A stretch of 64,000 nucleotides of DNA, taken from positions 529,543-593,542 of the forward strand of contig DYIU01000002.1 in the NCBI GenBank assembly GCA_020723485.1. Direction: 5' to 3'. Below, piece after piece: positions 33,817 through 41,402 of this stretch. The number at the start of each line of letters is the position of its first letter. Within the stretch, counting starts at the first letter, position 1. The notes under the pieces are model-generated. The model did no database searches. It saw nothing but the letters and a program-made list of their open reading frames with translations, and had not been told where the DNA came from. The position numbers were made by a program, and so were the translations under genes. This DNA is from Acidimicrobium ferrooxidans (lineage in GTDB: Bacteria; Actinomycetota; Geothermincolia; Fen-727; Anoxymicrobiaceae).

Positions 33817-34553
33817 TGAACGTAAGGATCGGGTACCTGTACCCGGACTTGATGAACATATACGGGGACCACGGCAACGTGCTGACCCTGGTGAGGCGCT
33901 GCAGGTGGCGCGGCATCGCGGTCGACGTGGATGAGCTAAAGCCCGGCGACCCGGTCCTCCCCGGGCGCCACGACATATTCTTCATGGGCGGGGGCCAGGA
34001 CCGCGAGCAGGTGATGGTCGCCCGTGACCTGATCGAGGTCAAGGGCGAGGCGATAAACCGTGAGATCGAGGACGGGGCCGCCGCGCTGGTGATATGCGGC
34101 GGGTACCAGCTCTTCGGGAGGTTCTACCGCCCGTTCGATGGCGAAGAACTCCCCGGCATAGGGGTCTTCGATGCGTACACCGTGGCTGGCAGGAAGCGCT
34201 GCATCGGCAACGTGGTCGCCAAGTCCGCCCTGGGAGGCAAGGCCGGCCTCGTCGTGGGCTTCGAGAACCACTCCGGCAAGACCTACCTGGGGCAGGGCTG
34301 CACCCCGCTGGGCATGGTAACCGTCGGCTGCGGGAACAACGCGGAGGACAGGACCGAGGGGGCGGTGCACCTCGGGGCGGTGGGAACCTACCTGCACGGG
34401 TCGCTCCTGCCGAAGAACCCGGGCGTCGCGGACTTCCTCATAGAAAGAGCGCTGTCGCGGCGAGGCCACCTGCTTCCCCTCAGGCAGCTCGACGACACCA
34501 TCGAGCTGCGCGCCCGCCAGGCCGCGATAGCCCGCGCGAAGAAGACCCACTGA
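33816..34553 (+). CDS. gatD: Lipid II isoglutaminyl synthase glutaminase subunit GatD
   Basis: The 245-residue class I glutamine amidotransferase begins MNVRIGYLYPDLMNIYGDHGN. The nucleophile is in VICGGYQLFG and the histidine in YLHGSLLPKNP. It supplies ammonia to MurT. The ORF track starts it 75 codons too early; the ATG overlapping the murT stop is right. Confidence 0.95.
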   Translation: MNVRIGYLYPDLMNIYGDHGNVLTLVRRCRWRGIAVDVDELKPGDPVLPGRHDIFFMGGGQDREQVMVARDLIEVKGEAINREIEDGAAALVICGGYQLFGRFYRPFDGEELPGIGVFDAYTVAGRKRCIGNVVAKSALGGKAGLVVGFENHSGKTYLGQGCTPLGMVTVGCGNNAEDRTEGAVHLGAVGTYLHGSLLPKNPGVADFLIERALSRRGHLLPLRQLDDTIELRARQAAIARAKKTH

Positions 34554-34735
34554 AGGGCCGGCGACGCACGGCTCCCCACGGCGAGTAACCTTTGCCACCT
34601 TTCTTCGTTTTAGCAGGGTAAGGTAACATAGTGGTGCGACACTCTTGGCTCGACGCGTCGCGAATCGGAAGCGTGCTACTCACAACCGGCAGAAGACACG
34701 TGCAAATACGCGAATACCTGAGACTGGGGGTAACG
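34554..34735. other. Intergenic region, nothing recognised
   Basis: This 182-bp gap precedes the surface-protein gene. It holds the presumed promoter and ribosome site (GGGGGTAACG before the ATG). I see no clear hairpin terminator for gatD and no riboswitch pattern. Confidence 0.4.
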
Positions 34736-37700
34736 ATGTCAGTTTCTGCATCAAGGCTCGCCAGGGCCTCCGTGGCCGTGGCGCTCTCGATGGCGCTCGC
34801 CCTCCTGATAGTCCCCGCGCTGGCGCCGCAGGCCCACGCCCAGCCCATTACGGGTGCCATATCCGGGACGGTCAGGCTGCCCGGGGGCGCACCCATGGCC
34901 GGGTGCAATATCGAGGTGCGAGCCTACTCCGATGGTTCCCTGAGGGGCGAGACCACCACTGACGGCGCAGGTTTCTATACGGTTGCAAACCTGGGTGAAG
35001 GCCAGTACGCGGTACATTTCATGCCGGGTGACAACGTTCATCAGAACCAGTGGTATAACGGCAAGACCGACGAGGATTTCAGGAGGCAGACAGACTTGCC
35101 CGACCCGGTAACGGTTACGCCGCCGGATACCACGCAGAACATCAACGCCGCCCTCGTGCGCGGAGCGTCCATATCCGGCAGGGTAACATCGACCGCCGGC
35201 GGTGTTCCCGTGACCTCATGCCTCGTGCACGCGCACATCCTCAGGTGGAACACTCACGGGTGGAGCACCGAGAAGGTCGGCACCGACGCGGTGGACAGCA
35301 ACGGATACTACAAGGTGGGGGCCCTGGAGAGCGCCCCGTACCTGGTGGAGTTCGAGCCCACCGACGACGTGCACGCCGGCGAGTGGTACAACGACAAGCA
35401 GACCAGCAGCAGCGCGACCCGCCTTTACCTTACGGCGCCGAATGAAACGAAGAGCATCAACGCGGTGCTGGCGGCGGGAGGCAGAATACGGGGCAGCGTC
35501 AGGTCATCCACAGGAACTGCGCTTTACGATCACCCGGTCTATCTGAGGATCTACGACAACAGCTCCAAGACGTGGGTCCCGTACTCGGTCGGTGAGAACA
35601 CTACTGATTCCGCTGGTTACTACAGCCTGGGGCCGGTGGCGCCCGGGAAGTACAAGGTCTATTTCGGTGTTCCGGCCGGTACCAAGTCTCATTTCCCCGA
35701 ATGGTACGACGACAAGCAGAGCGAGGACGAGGCTGCCCAGCTCTCCGTGGCGGCGGGCGAGACCAAATCGAACATCAACGCCGTTCTCGCCAAGACCTGC
35801 TTCATCGTCGGCAGGGTCACAAGGGACTGCGGGGATAATGAGCCGATACCCGGGGTCCTGGTCACGGCCTACATGAGGGTCGGAAACAACTGGGAGGTAG
35901 TCGCCGAGGAGAAGACCGACGGTAATGGTGATTACTACATCCTGGGTCTCAAGGCCGGCACGTACAGGGTGAAGTACACCTCGCCCCGGACCGCGTGGTC
36001 GAGCACCTGGTACAACGGCAAGGGCTCGCTGTCCTCGGCGACGAACGTGCCGCTCGAGATCTATGAGACTAGACGCATAAACCTGAAGCTCAAATGGTCG
36101 AACAACACTCCTTACGCCGTCTTTGCCGGTAACGCCTTCAACGATTACGGTGAGGTCCTCACCGGCCTCAACCTGCCCTTTGAACCTTTCAGTGCCGCTG
36201 ACCTGCAGGACGGCTGCCTGCTCTCACACTACAGGTACCTGTTCATGAACTGCACCAACGAGCTCCACGACTGGGACGCGGATCCCTCGGTGCTCCAGCA
36301 GTTCGTGAACGGCGGAGGCTACCTCTTCACTTCGGACTTCGCCGGTTTCACGATGCTCAACCGGTGTTTCCCGGGCCACGTGACGTTCGCCGACCCCGTG
36401 GAGCAGGGAACCGCGCAGAAGCTCACCGGAGCCGTTATCGGCCCTTCACTGAGTGACTACCTGGGCAAGGATGCGACGCCGTTAGTCTACGACCAGGGAG
36501 GCTGGTCGGTCATCAACGGGACACAGGCCGGCACGAGCATCCTCATCAGGGGCAACGTCCATACTGAAAACACCGGAACACTCGCCAACAGGCCCCTGCT
36601 GGTCTCGTTCGCCCACGGCAGCGGCAAGGTCTTCTACAGCACGTTCCACGAGAGCAAGCAGGGTGAGCTCGGAAAGCAGATAGTCTCCTACTACCTCGCT
36701 CAGGGCGCCGCCCGAGGCAGCTGGTACCTCGCCGAAGGTTCGACCGACGGAGGGACTGAGACCTGGCTCACCATTCAGAACCCGAACACGCTCGCCGCAA
36801 ACGTAAGCGTCACCTACATGGGACCCGGGGGAGTCACCTGGGGGCCCACCCTCGCCGTCCCCGGCAAGTCCAGGGCCTCGGTCCAGGTATCAAAGACCAT
36901 AAGGGACTACCAGGTCTCCACCAGGGTGAGCAGTGAGAGCCCGATCGTGGTCGAGCGGTCCATGTACGGGAACAACAACGCCTGGGGTACGGATTCCATC
37001 GGGGTGGTGACCCCGTCCGCGACCTGGTACCTGGCCGAGGGATCGACGAACGGTGGCATGGAGACCTGGATAACCGTGCAGAACCCGAACACCACCGACA
37101 CGAAGGTCTCCCTCACCTACATGACGCCGTCGGGCGCGGTGCCGGGGCCCAGCGCTACCGTGAAAGCCAGGACGCGCATGTCTTTCTATACCGCGGACAC
37201 CGTGCCGAACGTATGGGACGTATCGACGAAGGTGACGAGCGACCTGCCTGTCGTCGCCGAGCGCTCCATGTACGGCAACGGTAAGACCTGGGCCACCAAC
37301 TCCATCGGTGTGGTGAATCCCTCGACCGCCTGGTACCTGGCCGAGGGTTCCACGAACGGTGGCATGGAGACCTGGATAACCGTGCAGAACCCGAACAGCA
37401 CCGACGCGAAGGTCTCGCTCACCTATATGACGCCTTCCGGTTCGGTGAAGGGACCGAGCACTACCATAAAGGCCAATACCCGGAAGTCTTTCTACGTGGC
37501 CGACACTGTGCCGAATGTCTGGGACGTATCGACGAAGGTGACGAGCGACCGACCTGTCGTCGCCGAGCGCTCCATGTACGGCAACGGTAAGACCTGGGCC
37601 ACCAACTCCATCGGTGTGGTGAATCCCTCGACCGCCTGGTACCTGGCCGAGGGTTCCACGAACGGTGGCATGGAGACCTGGATAACCGTGCAGAACCCGA

Positions 37701-37933
37701 ACAGCACCGACGCGAAGGTCTCGCTCACCTATATGACGCCTTCCGGTTCGGTGAAGGGACCGAGCACTACCATAAAGGCCAATACCCGGAAGTCTTTCTA
37801 CGTGGCTGACACCGTGCCGAATGTCTGGGATGTCTCTACCAGGGTAGGGAGCGACTGGCCGGTCGTAGCCGAGCGCTCCATGTACGGCAACGGCAAAAGT
37901 TGGGCCACCAACTCCATCGGGTATTCACCGTAG
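34736..37933 (+). CDS. Secreted repeat protein: carboxypeptidase-regulatory-like and WYLAEGSTNGGMETW repeats
   Basis: The 1065-residue protein starts MSVSASRLARASVAVAL, with a signal peptide ending AHAQP. Residues about 37-460 hold four tandem beta-sandwich repeats of the carboxypeptidase regulatory-like type (ISGTVRLPGGAPMAG, ISGRVTSTAGGVPVTS, IRGSVRSSTGTALYD, IVGRVTRDCGDN). A middle domain of about 200 residues (residues 460-660; FAGNAFNDYGEVL, FVNGGGYLFTSDF) is unassigned. The C-terminus has four approx. 102-residue repeats starting WYLAEGST. No sortase motif or anchor is visible. The ORF track adds 35 residues upstream of the start. Confidence 0.85.
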   Translation: MSVSASRLARASVAVALSMALALLIVPALAPQAHAQPITGAISGTVRLPGGAPMAGCNIEVRAYSDGSLRGETTTDGAGFYTVANLGEGQYAVHFMPGDNVHQNQWYNGKTDEDFRRQTDLPDPVTVTPPDTTQNINAALVRGASISGRVTSTAGGVPVTSCLVHAHILRWNTHGWSTEKVGTDAVDSNGYYKVGALESAPYLVEFEPTDDVHAGEWYNDKQTSSSATRLYLTAPNETKSINAVLAAGGRIRGSVRSSTGTALYDHPVYLRIYDNSSKTWVPYSVGENTTDSAGYYSLGPVAPGKYKVYFGVPAGTKSHFPEWYDDKQSEDEAAQLSVAAGETKSNINAVLAKTCFIVGRVTRDCGDNEPIPGVLVTAYMRVGNNWEVVAEEKTDGNGDYYILGLKAGTYRVKYTSPRTAWSSTWYNGKGSLSSATNVPLEIYETRRINLKLKWSNNTPYAVFAGNAFNDYGEVLTGLNLPFEPFSAADLQDGCLLSHYRYLFMNCTNELHDWDADPSVLQQFVNGGGYLFTSDFAGFTMLNRCFPGHVTFADPVEQGTAQKLTGAVIGPSLSDYLGKDATPLVYDQGGWSVINGTQAGTSILIRGNVHTENTGTLANRPLLVSFAHGSGKVFYSTFHESKQGELGKQIVSYYLAQGAARGSWYLAEGSTDGGTETWLTIQNPNTLAANVSVTYMGPGGVTWGPTLAVPGKSRASVQVSKTIRDYQVSTRVSSESPIVVERSMYGNNNAWGTDSIGVVTPSATWYLAEGSTNGGMETWITVQNPNTTDTKVSLTYMTPSGAVPGPSATVKARTRMSFYTADTVPNVWDVSTKVTSDLPVVAERSMYGNGKTWATNSIGVVNPSTAWYLAEGSTNGGMETWITVQNPNSTDAKVSLTYMTPSGSVKGPSTTIKANTRKSFYVADTVPNVWDVSTKVTSDRPVVAERSMYGNGKTWATNSIGVVNPSTAWYLAEGSTNGGMETWITVQNPNSTDAKVSLTYMTPSGSVKGPSTTIKANTRKSFYVADTVPNVWDVSTRVGSDWPVVAERSMYGNGKSWATNSIGYSP
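36722..37931 (+). repeat. Four tandem coding repeats, 303-306 bp each
   Basis: TGGTACCT-type unit starts fall at 36722, 37025, 37331 and 37637, spaced 303, 306 and 306 bp. Units 3 and 4 are almost identical at DNA level over their first 165 bp, and units 2 and 3 over their last 125 bp. Unit 1 has diverged. This indicates recent duplication or gene conversion. Confidence 0.9.
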
Positions 37934-37996
37934 CGGCGCCGGTGGCGGGCGCCTCTGTGGCGACCTGGTGTGCTAAAATACCAGGCACCTCGGCGT

Positions 37997-38071
37997 GGGC
38001 GTTTAGCTCAGCGGGAGAGCGCTGCCTTCACACGGCAGAGGTCACTGGTTCAATCCCAGTAACGCCCACCA
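37997..38071 (+). tRNA. tRNA-Val (anticodon CAC)
   Basis: The acceptor stem GGGCGTT pairs with AACGCCC, the anticodon stem CTGCC/GGCAG encloses TTCACAC, and the T-loop is TTCAATC. The anticodon is CAC (Val, GTG codon). The discriminator is A and CCA is encoded. Its 3' 25 nt is repeated twice downstream. Confidence 0.95.
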
Positions 38072-38301
38072 CGCATACTTAACCTCCACTCATCGCGTTA
38101 CTGGGATTGAACCAGTGACAGGGGGGTTATGCCTTTTTCCGGGGGGAAGGTCCCCCCGGAAATCGTCCATGGGGGGTCACAGCGAGCCCGCCCTGCGGGC
38201 GAGCGCCATAGGGGGGCTTGCCCCCCTGTGGGGAGCGGAGCGACGCAGCGAAGCGAGGAGAGCAGCGACGTCACTGCGTTCAATCCCAGTAACGCCCACC
38301 A
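38072..38301 (+). mobile_element. GC-rich hairpin element inserted at the tRNA-Val 3' end (copy A)
   Basis: After the tRNA CCA come a 23-nt spacer, an exact 25-nt inverted copy of the tRNA 3' part (38095-38119), GACAGGGGGG, a perfect 12-bp hairpin (38136-38162, arms TTTCCGGGGGGA), a GCGAGC/GCGAGCGCC region, a second hairpin AGGGGGGC/GCCCCCCT (38210-38227), a GAGCGxAGCGACG block, and a direct copy of the tRNA 3' end to CCA (38270-38301). Blocks and order match copy B at tRNA-Arg. No protein is encoded. Confidence 0.8.
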
Positions 38302-38502
38302 CTCCAATTCAGCGATTAGGCCACGCGTCTGGGTGCAGAACCAGTGATGGGGTCACCGCGCGCCGCACTGCACGATCACCATGCGGGCTGCGAATTCCAT
38401 CTGACATTGCAGTGGCGACCTGATATTGATCTGAATAAGATCTAAATCAATTCCTGGAGCCTCGCGGCGTGTGGGGTGGTTCAATCCCAGTAACGCCCAC
38501 CA
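38302..38502 (+). mobile_element. Second tRNA-Val-end unit, diverged (copy C)
   Basis: This 201-bp unit again ends with an exact 25-nt copy of the tRNA-Val 3' end (38478-38502). Near its start AACCAGTGATGGGG resembles a decayed inverted T-arm. The interior lacks the G6/C6 hairpins and is more AT-rich, with a TTGAT/ATCAA hairpin near 38430-38455. It is probably an older or different insertion of the same kind. Confidence 0.6.
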
Positions 38503-38516
38503 CTCCTATTTAATCG

Positions 38517-39017
38517 CTATCGCCGGAGCAGCTCCTCCAGCGGTTCGGTGCCGATAACGGCGAATCCGCTCTGGCCAAGGTTGACCAGATAACCACCGTG
38601 GTCCCACACCAGCCTGAGGACCGCGATGTGTAAGTCCTCGAAATCCGGGTGCAGGTACCCAGCGCCCCAGTCCTCGATGACGTAGTACCTGGCAAACCGG
38701 TGCAGCGCCTCGAAAGTATTGAGCGTCAGCGATCCGACATGGGAGCCGTCGTCAATGATCAGGTCAAAGGGGCCGTATTCCTCTCCGAATCTCACGAGCC
38801 CTTCTGTATCGGCCTGGTCCAGTTCCACCATCGTGACCCCTTCGATGGGATCTGGAAGTGTTATATCGATACCGTATACCTCACACCCGTAGAAGTCCCG
38901 AGCCCACTCGAGGGAGCCGCCGTTGTAGATACCTATCTCAAGGTACTTGCCACAACGGGGAAACAACGACTCGTAGGCCCTTATTATTCCTGATCGGTGC
39001 TTGTCCGTTTCTCTCAT
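38517..39017 (-). CDS. Class I SAM-dependent methyltransferase-like protein
   Basis: The 166-residue protein has a Rossmann methyltransferase core: YLEIGIYNGGSLEWARD (SAM loop), EVYGIDITLP (acidic end of beta 2), and FDLIIDDGSHVGSLTLNTFEAL, a motif typical of cephalosporin hydroxylase/macrocin O-methyltransferase-like families. The substrate is unknown. It ends 14 bp from the last tRNA-Val fragment, on the opposite strand. Confidence 0.72.
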   Translation of the reverse strand: MRETDKHRSGIIRAYESLFPRCGKYLEIGIYNGGSLEWARDFYGCEVYGIDITLPDPIEGVTMVELDQADTEGLVRFGEEYGPFDLIIDDGSHVGSLTLNTFEALHRFARYYVIEDWGAGYLHPDFEDLHIAVLRLVWDHGGYLVNLGQSGFAVIGTEPLEELLRR

Positions 39018-39159
39018 GCGGCCACTTCCGTGTGATTATCCCCTTCAGCCCGAGTGGATTCTACCTCAAGCCAAAAAGCGTCATCAACCCGATCCTGACC
39101 GTCTCTCCCGTGTCCGTCTTCACTGGTATCATCAGGTAAACGCGACAAGGAGGGTCAGG

Positions 39160-39816
39160 ATGCTTCCAAGGGTCGTGATTCACAACGCGATGACCGCCGA
39201 CGGACGGCTGACGGGCTTCATGCCCGACATGGGTCTTTACTACGAGCTGGCTGGTTCATTCGCCGAGGACGCTACGCTGTCCGGCGCCGATACCGCTCTC
39301 GCCGGGCTGGAGCAGTTCGCCGACGACGCGGCCGGATTCGAAGAGGCGGGCGCCTTGGAAGACCGCTCCTCTCTGCCCCTGATGGTCATCACCGACTCGA
39401 GGGGCCGGGTGAGAGCCTGGCGTCAGTTCCTCGGCATGCCGTTCTGGCGGGCGGGCGTCGCGCTGGTGAGTCGTTCGACGCCGGCCGACTACCTCGCGTA
39501 TCTCGAGGCCGAAGGTGTCGACACAATCGTGACCGGAGAAGAGCGCGTCGACCTTCGCGCCGCGCTCGAGGAGCTCAACGCCCGCTACGGCATCGAGAAC
39601 ATCAGGATGGACAGCGGCGGCACACTGAACGGGGCCATGCTCCGCAGCGGCCTGGTCGATGAGCTGAGCCTGCTTGTCAGCCCGTGCCTGATCGGCGGCC
39701 GCGACTTCGTCTCGCTCGTCACCGCCTCGGATTTTCCGCCTCTCGACCTCGAGCTCGTGAGCGCACGGGAGCTGCGGGGCGGGAACGTCTGGCTTCGATA
39801 CCGGGTTGTGAGATAG
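39160..39816 (+). CDS. RibD C-terminal/dihydrofolate reductase-like protein
   Basis: The 218-residue protein starts at an ATG after AAGGAGGG. It has the RibD-C fold: VVIHNAMTADGRLTG at the N-terminus, LSGADTALAG, IRMDSGGTLNGAMLRSGLVDELSLLVSPCLIGG, the family's NADPH-binding and C-terminal motif. Such proteins reduce pyrimidine intermediates in riboflavin synthesis or have uncharacterised roles. The ORF track begins it 53 codons too early. Confidence 0.85.
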   Translation: MLPRVVIHNAMTADGRLTGFMPDMGLYYELAGSFAEDATLSGADTALAGLEQFADDAAGFEEAGALEDRSSLPLMVITDSRGRVRAWRQFLGMPFWRAGVALVSRSTPADYLAYLEAEGVDTIVTGEERVDLRAALEELNARYGIENIRMDSGGTLNGAMLRSGLVDELSLLVSPCLIGGRDFVSLVTASDFPPLDLELVSARELRGGNVWLRYRVVR

Positions 39817-39825
39817 AGCGGATCC

Positions 39826-40707
39826 TTAGTCCATCGGGTCGCCGTGCTGGAGAAAATCAAGCATCTGGTCGATGCCCTCCTGCGACGCAAGCCAGGGGGT
39901 GGGCTCCTTTGGGAACCAGTCGCGCTTCCTGAAGTCCTCCTCGGGCCACGTGTAGGGCAGCTCGACCACGGTACCGGGCTCCGTGGCCGTCTCCACCAGC
40001 TCGAACATGTGCTCGAGCAGCCTGCCCTGCATCTCCCTGTCGTCGGGGTGCCCCCAGATCATGCCGAACGGGAACTCCACGGCGACCGCGCGCGGCACGC
40101 CGATCTTTTCGGTCACGAAGGGCATGTTGGTGAGTGAGACCGTGACCAGGCCGCGCGACTCCATCGCCCTCTGCGCCAGCCCCACGGACTGGTTGCACAG
40201 AGGTCAGCCCGACGAGAGAAGCACGACGTCGACATCCATCTCGAGCATGCGGTCCGCCATGCGGGGAGCGGTCTCGCGCACGAACGTCCCGAGTCTCGGC
40301 TGGTAACCCATGAAAGTCAGATGTCGCTCCGCGATGTTCCCTATCCTGCCCTCGGCGAGCGCGGCGTCGAGCGCGGCCAGGGGCAGGATGCAGTTGCAGT
40401 CATCGAGGGCGTGTGAGTTATCGTAATGAAGGTGCGCGATGCGCACTTCTTCCTGGGAGATGTCGCGGGGCACCTCTCGGAATGAGGGGTCCCCCCAGAG
40501 CGGCTCCGCTCGTTCCCGGTCCAGGTCGAACGGGGTGTCGTCCCTGTGATACAGGCCCCCCGACGATACCAGGGCCACCGTGCTCTCCTTCAACGGTTTC
40601 CGGGGTTCCGCCCAGGGTATTGGCTCCCCCGAGGTATCGACGTAAGGCCAGACCTTGAGCGACTCCGCCAGCGTCCTCGACATGAACTTGAAGCTGTTGA
40701 CCGCCAT
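39826..40707 (-). CDS. GrdB/PrdB-like selenoprotein (UGA read as Sec)
   Basis: The ORF track splits this gene at 40204. The two halves are in the same frame and join through an in-frame UGA at 40204-40206: VDVVLLSSG-U-PLCNQSVGLAQRAME. That gives a UxxC redox motif at residue 168 of about 293. UxxC at this place is the hallmark of the glycine/sarcosine/betaine/D-proline reductase selenoprotein B family. The start at 40707 (MAVNSFKFMSRT) has GGGGAGGT upstream. A strong stem-loop follows the UGA directly. The substrate is unknown; no GrdA/GrdC or PrdA is nearby. It is presumably a cytoplasmic redox enzyme. Confidence 0.9.
40168..40203 (-). promoter_or_regulatory. Bacterial SECIS-like stem-loop after the Sec codon
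   Basis: Directly after the UGA the mRNA can fold CCUCUG with CAGAGG and, above a small internal loop, CCAGUCC with GGGCUGG, leaving a GUG apical loop about 18 nt from the UGA. A GU-containing apical loop at this distance is what SelB recognises in bacteria. Confidence 0.8.
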
Positions 40708-40811
40708 GGCTCGCGACCTCCCCGGTCTGCTCCCGGCGCCCCGAGCGGCGCCCGCCCGCATCATGGAATGCTAGTATAGACGAAATCCACGCCGGGAAGT
40801 GAGGTGCCGAG

Positions 40812-41330
40812 ATGGACGACGTACCCGATTTTGAGAAGTACCCGGTCAGCGACGAGGAGATGGGCAGGCGCTACCGCAACTGGACCGAAGCCCTGTCCAG
40901 GCAGGTGGTGACCCTCTATCGCATCGGCAAGGAGGTGGGCGGCGAGAGGTTCGTCCAGAGGCTCAAGGAGGAGTTCAACAGGCAGGGCCGGAAGGGCGCT
41001 CACGTACTCGCGGCCCTTGCCGGGTGCAGCCCGGAAGATTTCGAGGACTGCACCGGGCTCGCGAGGCTCCAGGACTTCATCGACGACAGCTTCGCGAACT
41101 TCTGGGACGGCTACGTCGAGAACACGCCGGCTGCACTCGAGAAAGAGCTCATGACCTGCCCGGTGGCAAGGGTCTGGTCAAGGGAACCGGACCTGTGCGA
41201 GGTCATGCTCGCCTCTTCGTTCGAAGGGATGCTGGAGGAGCTCAACCCTGGATTCAAGACTGAGGGGTTCAGCTGCCTCCTCTCGAAGGGCGACGGCTGC
41301 TGCCGCTACAGGATAGAGCTTGAGAGCTGA
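40812..41330 (+). CDS. ATC hydrolase-like (L-2-amino-thiazoline-4-carboxylate hydrolase family) protein
   Basis: The 172-residue protein has a helical N-terminal half (SRQVVTLYRIGKEVGGERFVQRLKEEF) and a C-terminal half ending FSCLLSKGDGCCRYRIE. The cysteine-rich C-terminus with CCxYRIE resembles the ATC_hydrolase family and V4R-like sensor domains. The enzymatic name is given to many family members without proof. It has no clear operon partner; the selenoprotein gene diverges upstream. Confidence 0.55.
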   Translation: MDDVPDFEKYPVSDEEMGRRYRNWTEALSRQVVTLYRIGKEVGGERFVQRLKEEFNRQGRKGAHVLAALAGCSPEDFEDCTGLARLQDFIDDSFANFWDGYVENTPAALEKELMTCPVARVWSREPDLCEVMLASSFEGMLEELNPGFKTEGFSCLLSKGDGCCRYRIELES

Positions 41331-41402
41331 CGGGGCTGCCGCCTCACTTCGCGTGATATGCTTTCGAATGCCGACACTGACGCTCGAGCAGGGGGTGCGC
41401 GG

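Noticed and set aside
34554-34735. Riboswitch upstream of the secreted repeat protein
   Set aside because: No conserved aptamer core could be recognised; only a ribosome site is visible.
38072-38301. Classical integrative element scar (attL/attR) at a tRNA gene
   Set aside because: The direct repeats alone would fit, but no integrase is present, the insert is only about 200 bp, and the added inverted tRNA copies with a shared core at two different tRNAs are not explained by a simple scar.
38115-38423. ORFs 38115..38423 and 38129..38347 in the tRNA-Val downstream region
   Set aside because: They cover the hairpin element; no ribosome site or family match, and the same DNA is shared with a non-coding copy at tRNA-Arg in another frame.
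38072-38502. CRISPR array from the three tRNA-end repeats
   Set aside because: Repeat spacing is 230 and 201 bp, repeats are tRNA ends, and no cas gene is present.
39826-40764. Pseudogene or frameshift at the split GrdB-like gene
   Set aside because: Both halves are in the same frame, the only interruption is UGA at the family Sec position, and a SECIS-like hairpin follows.
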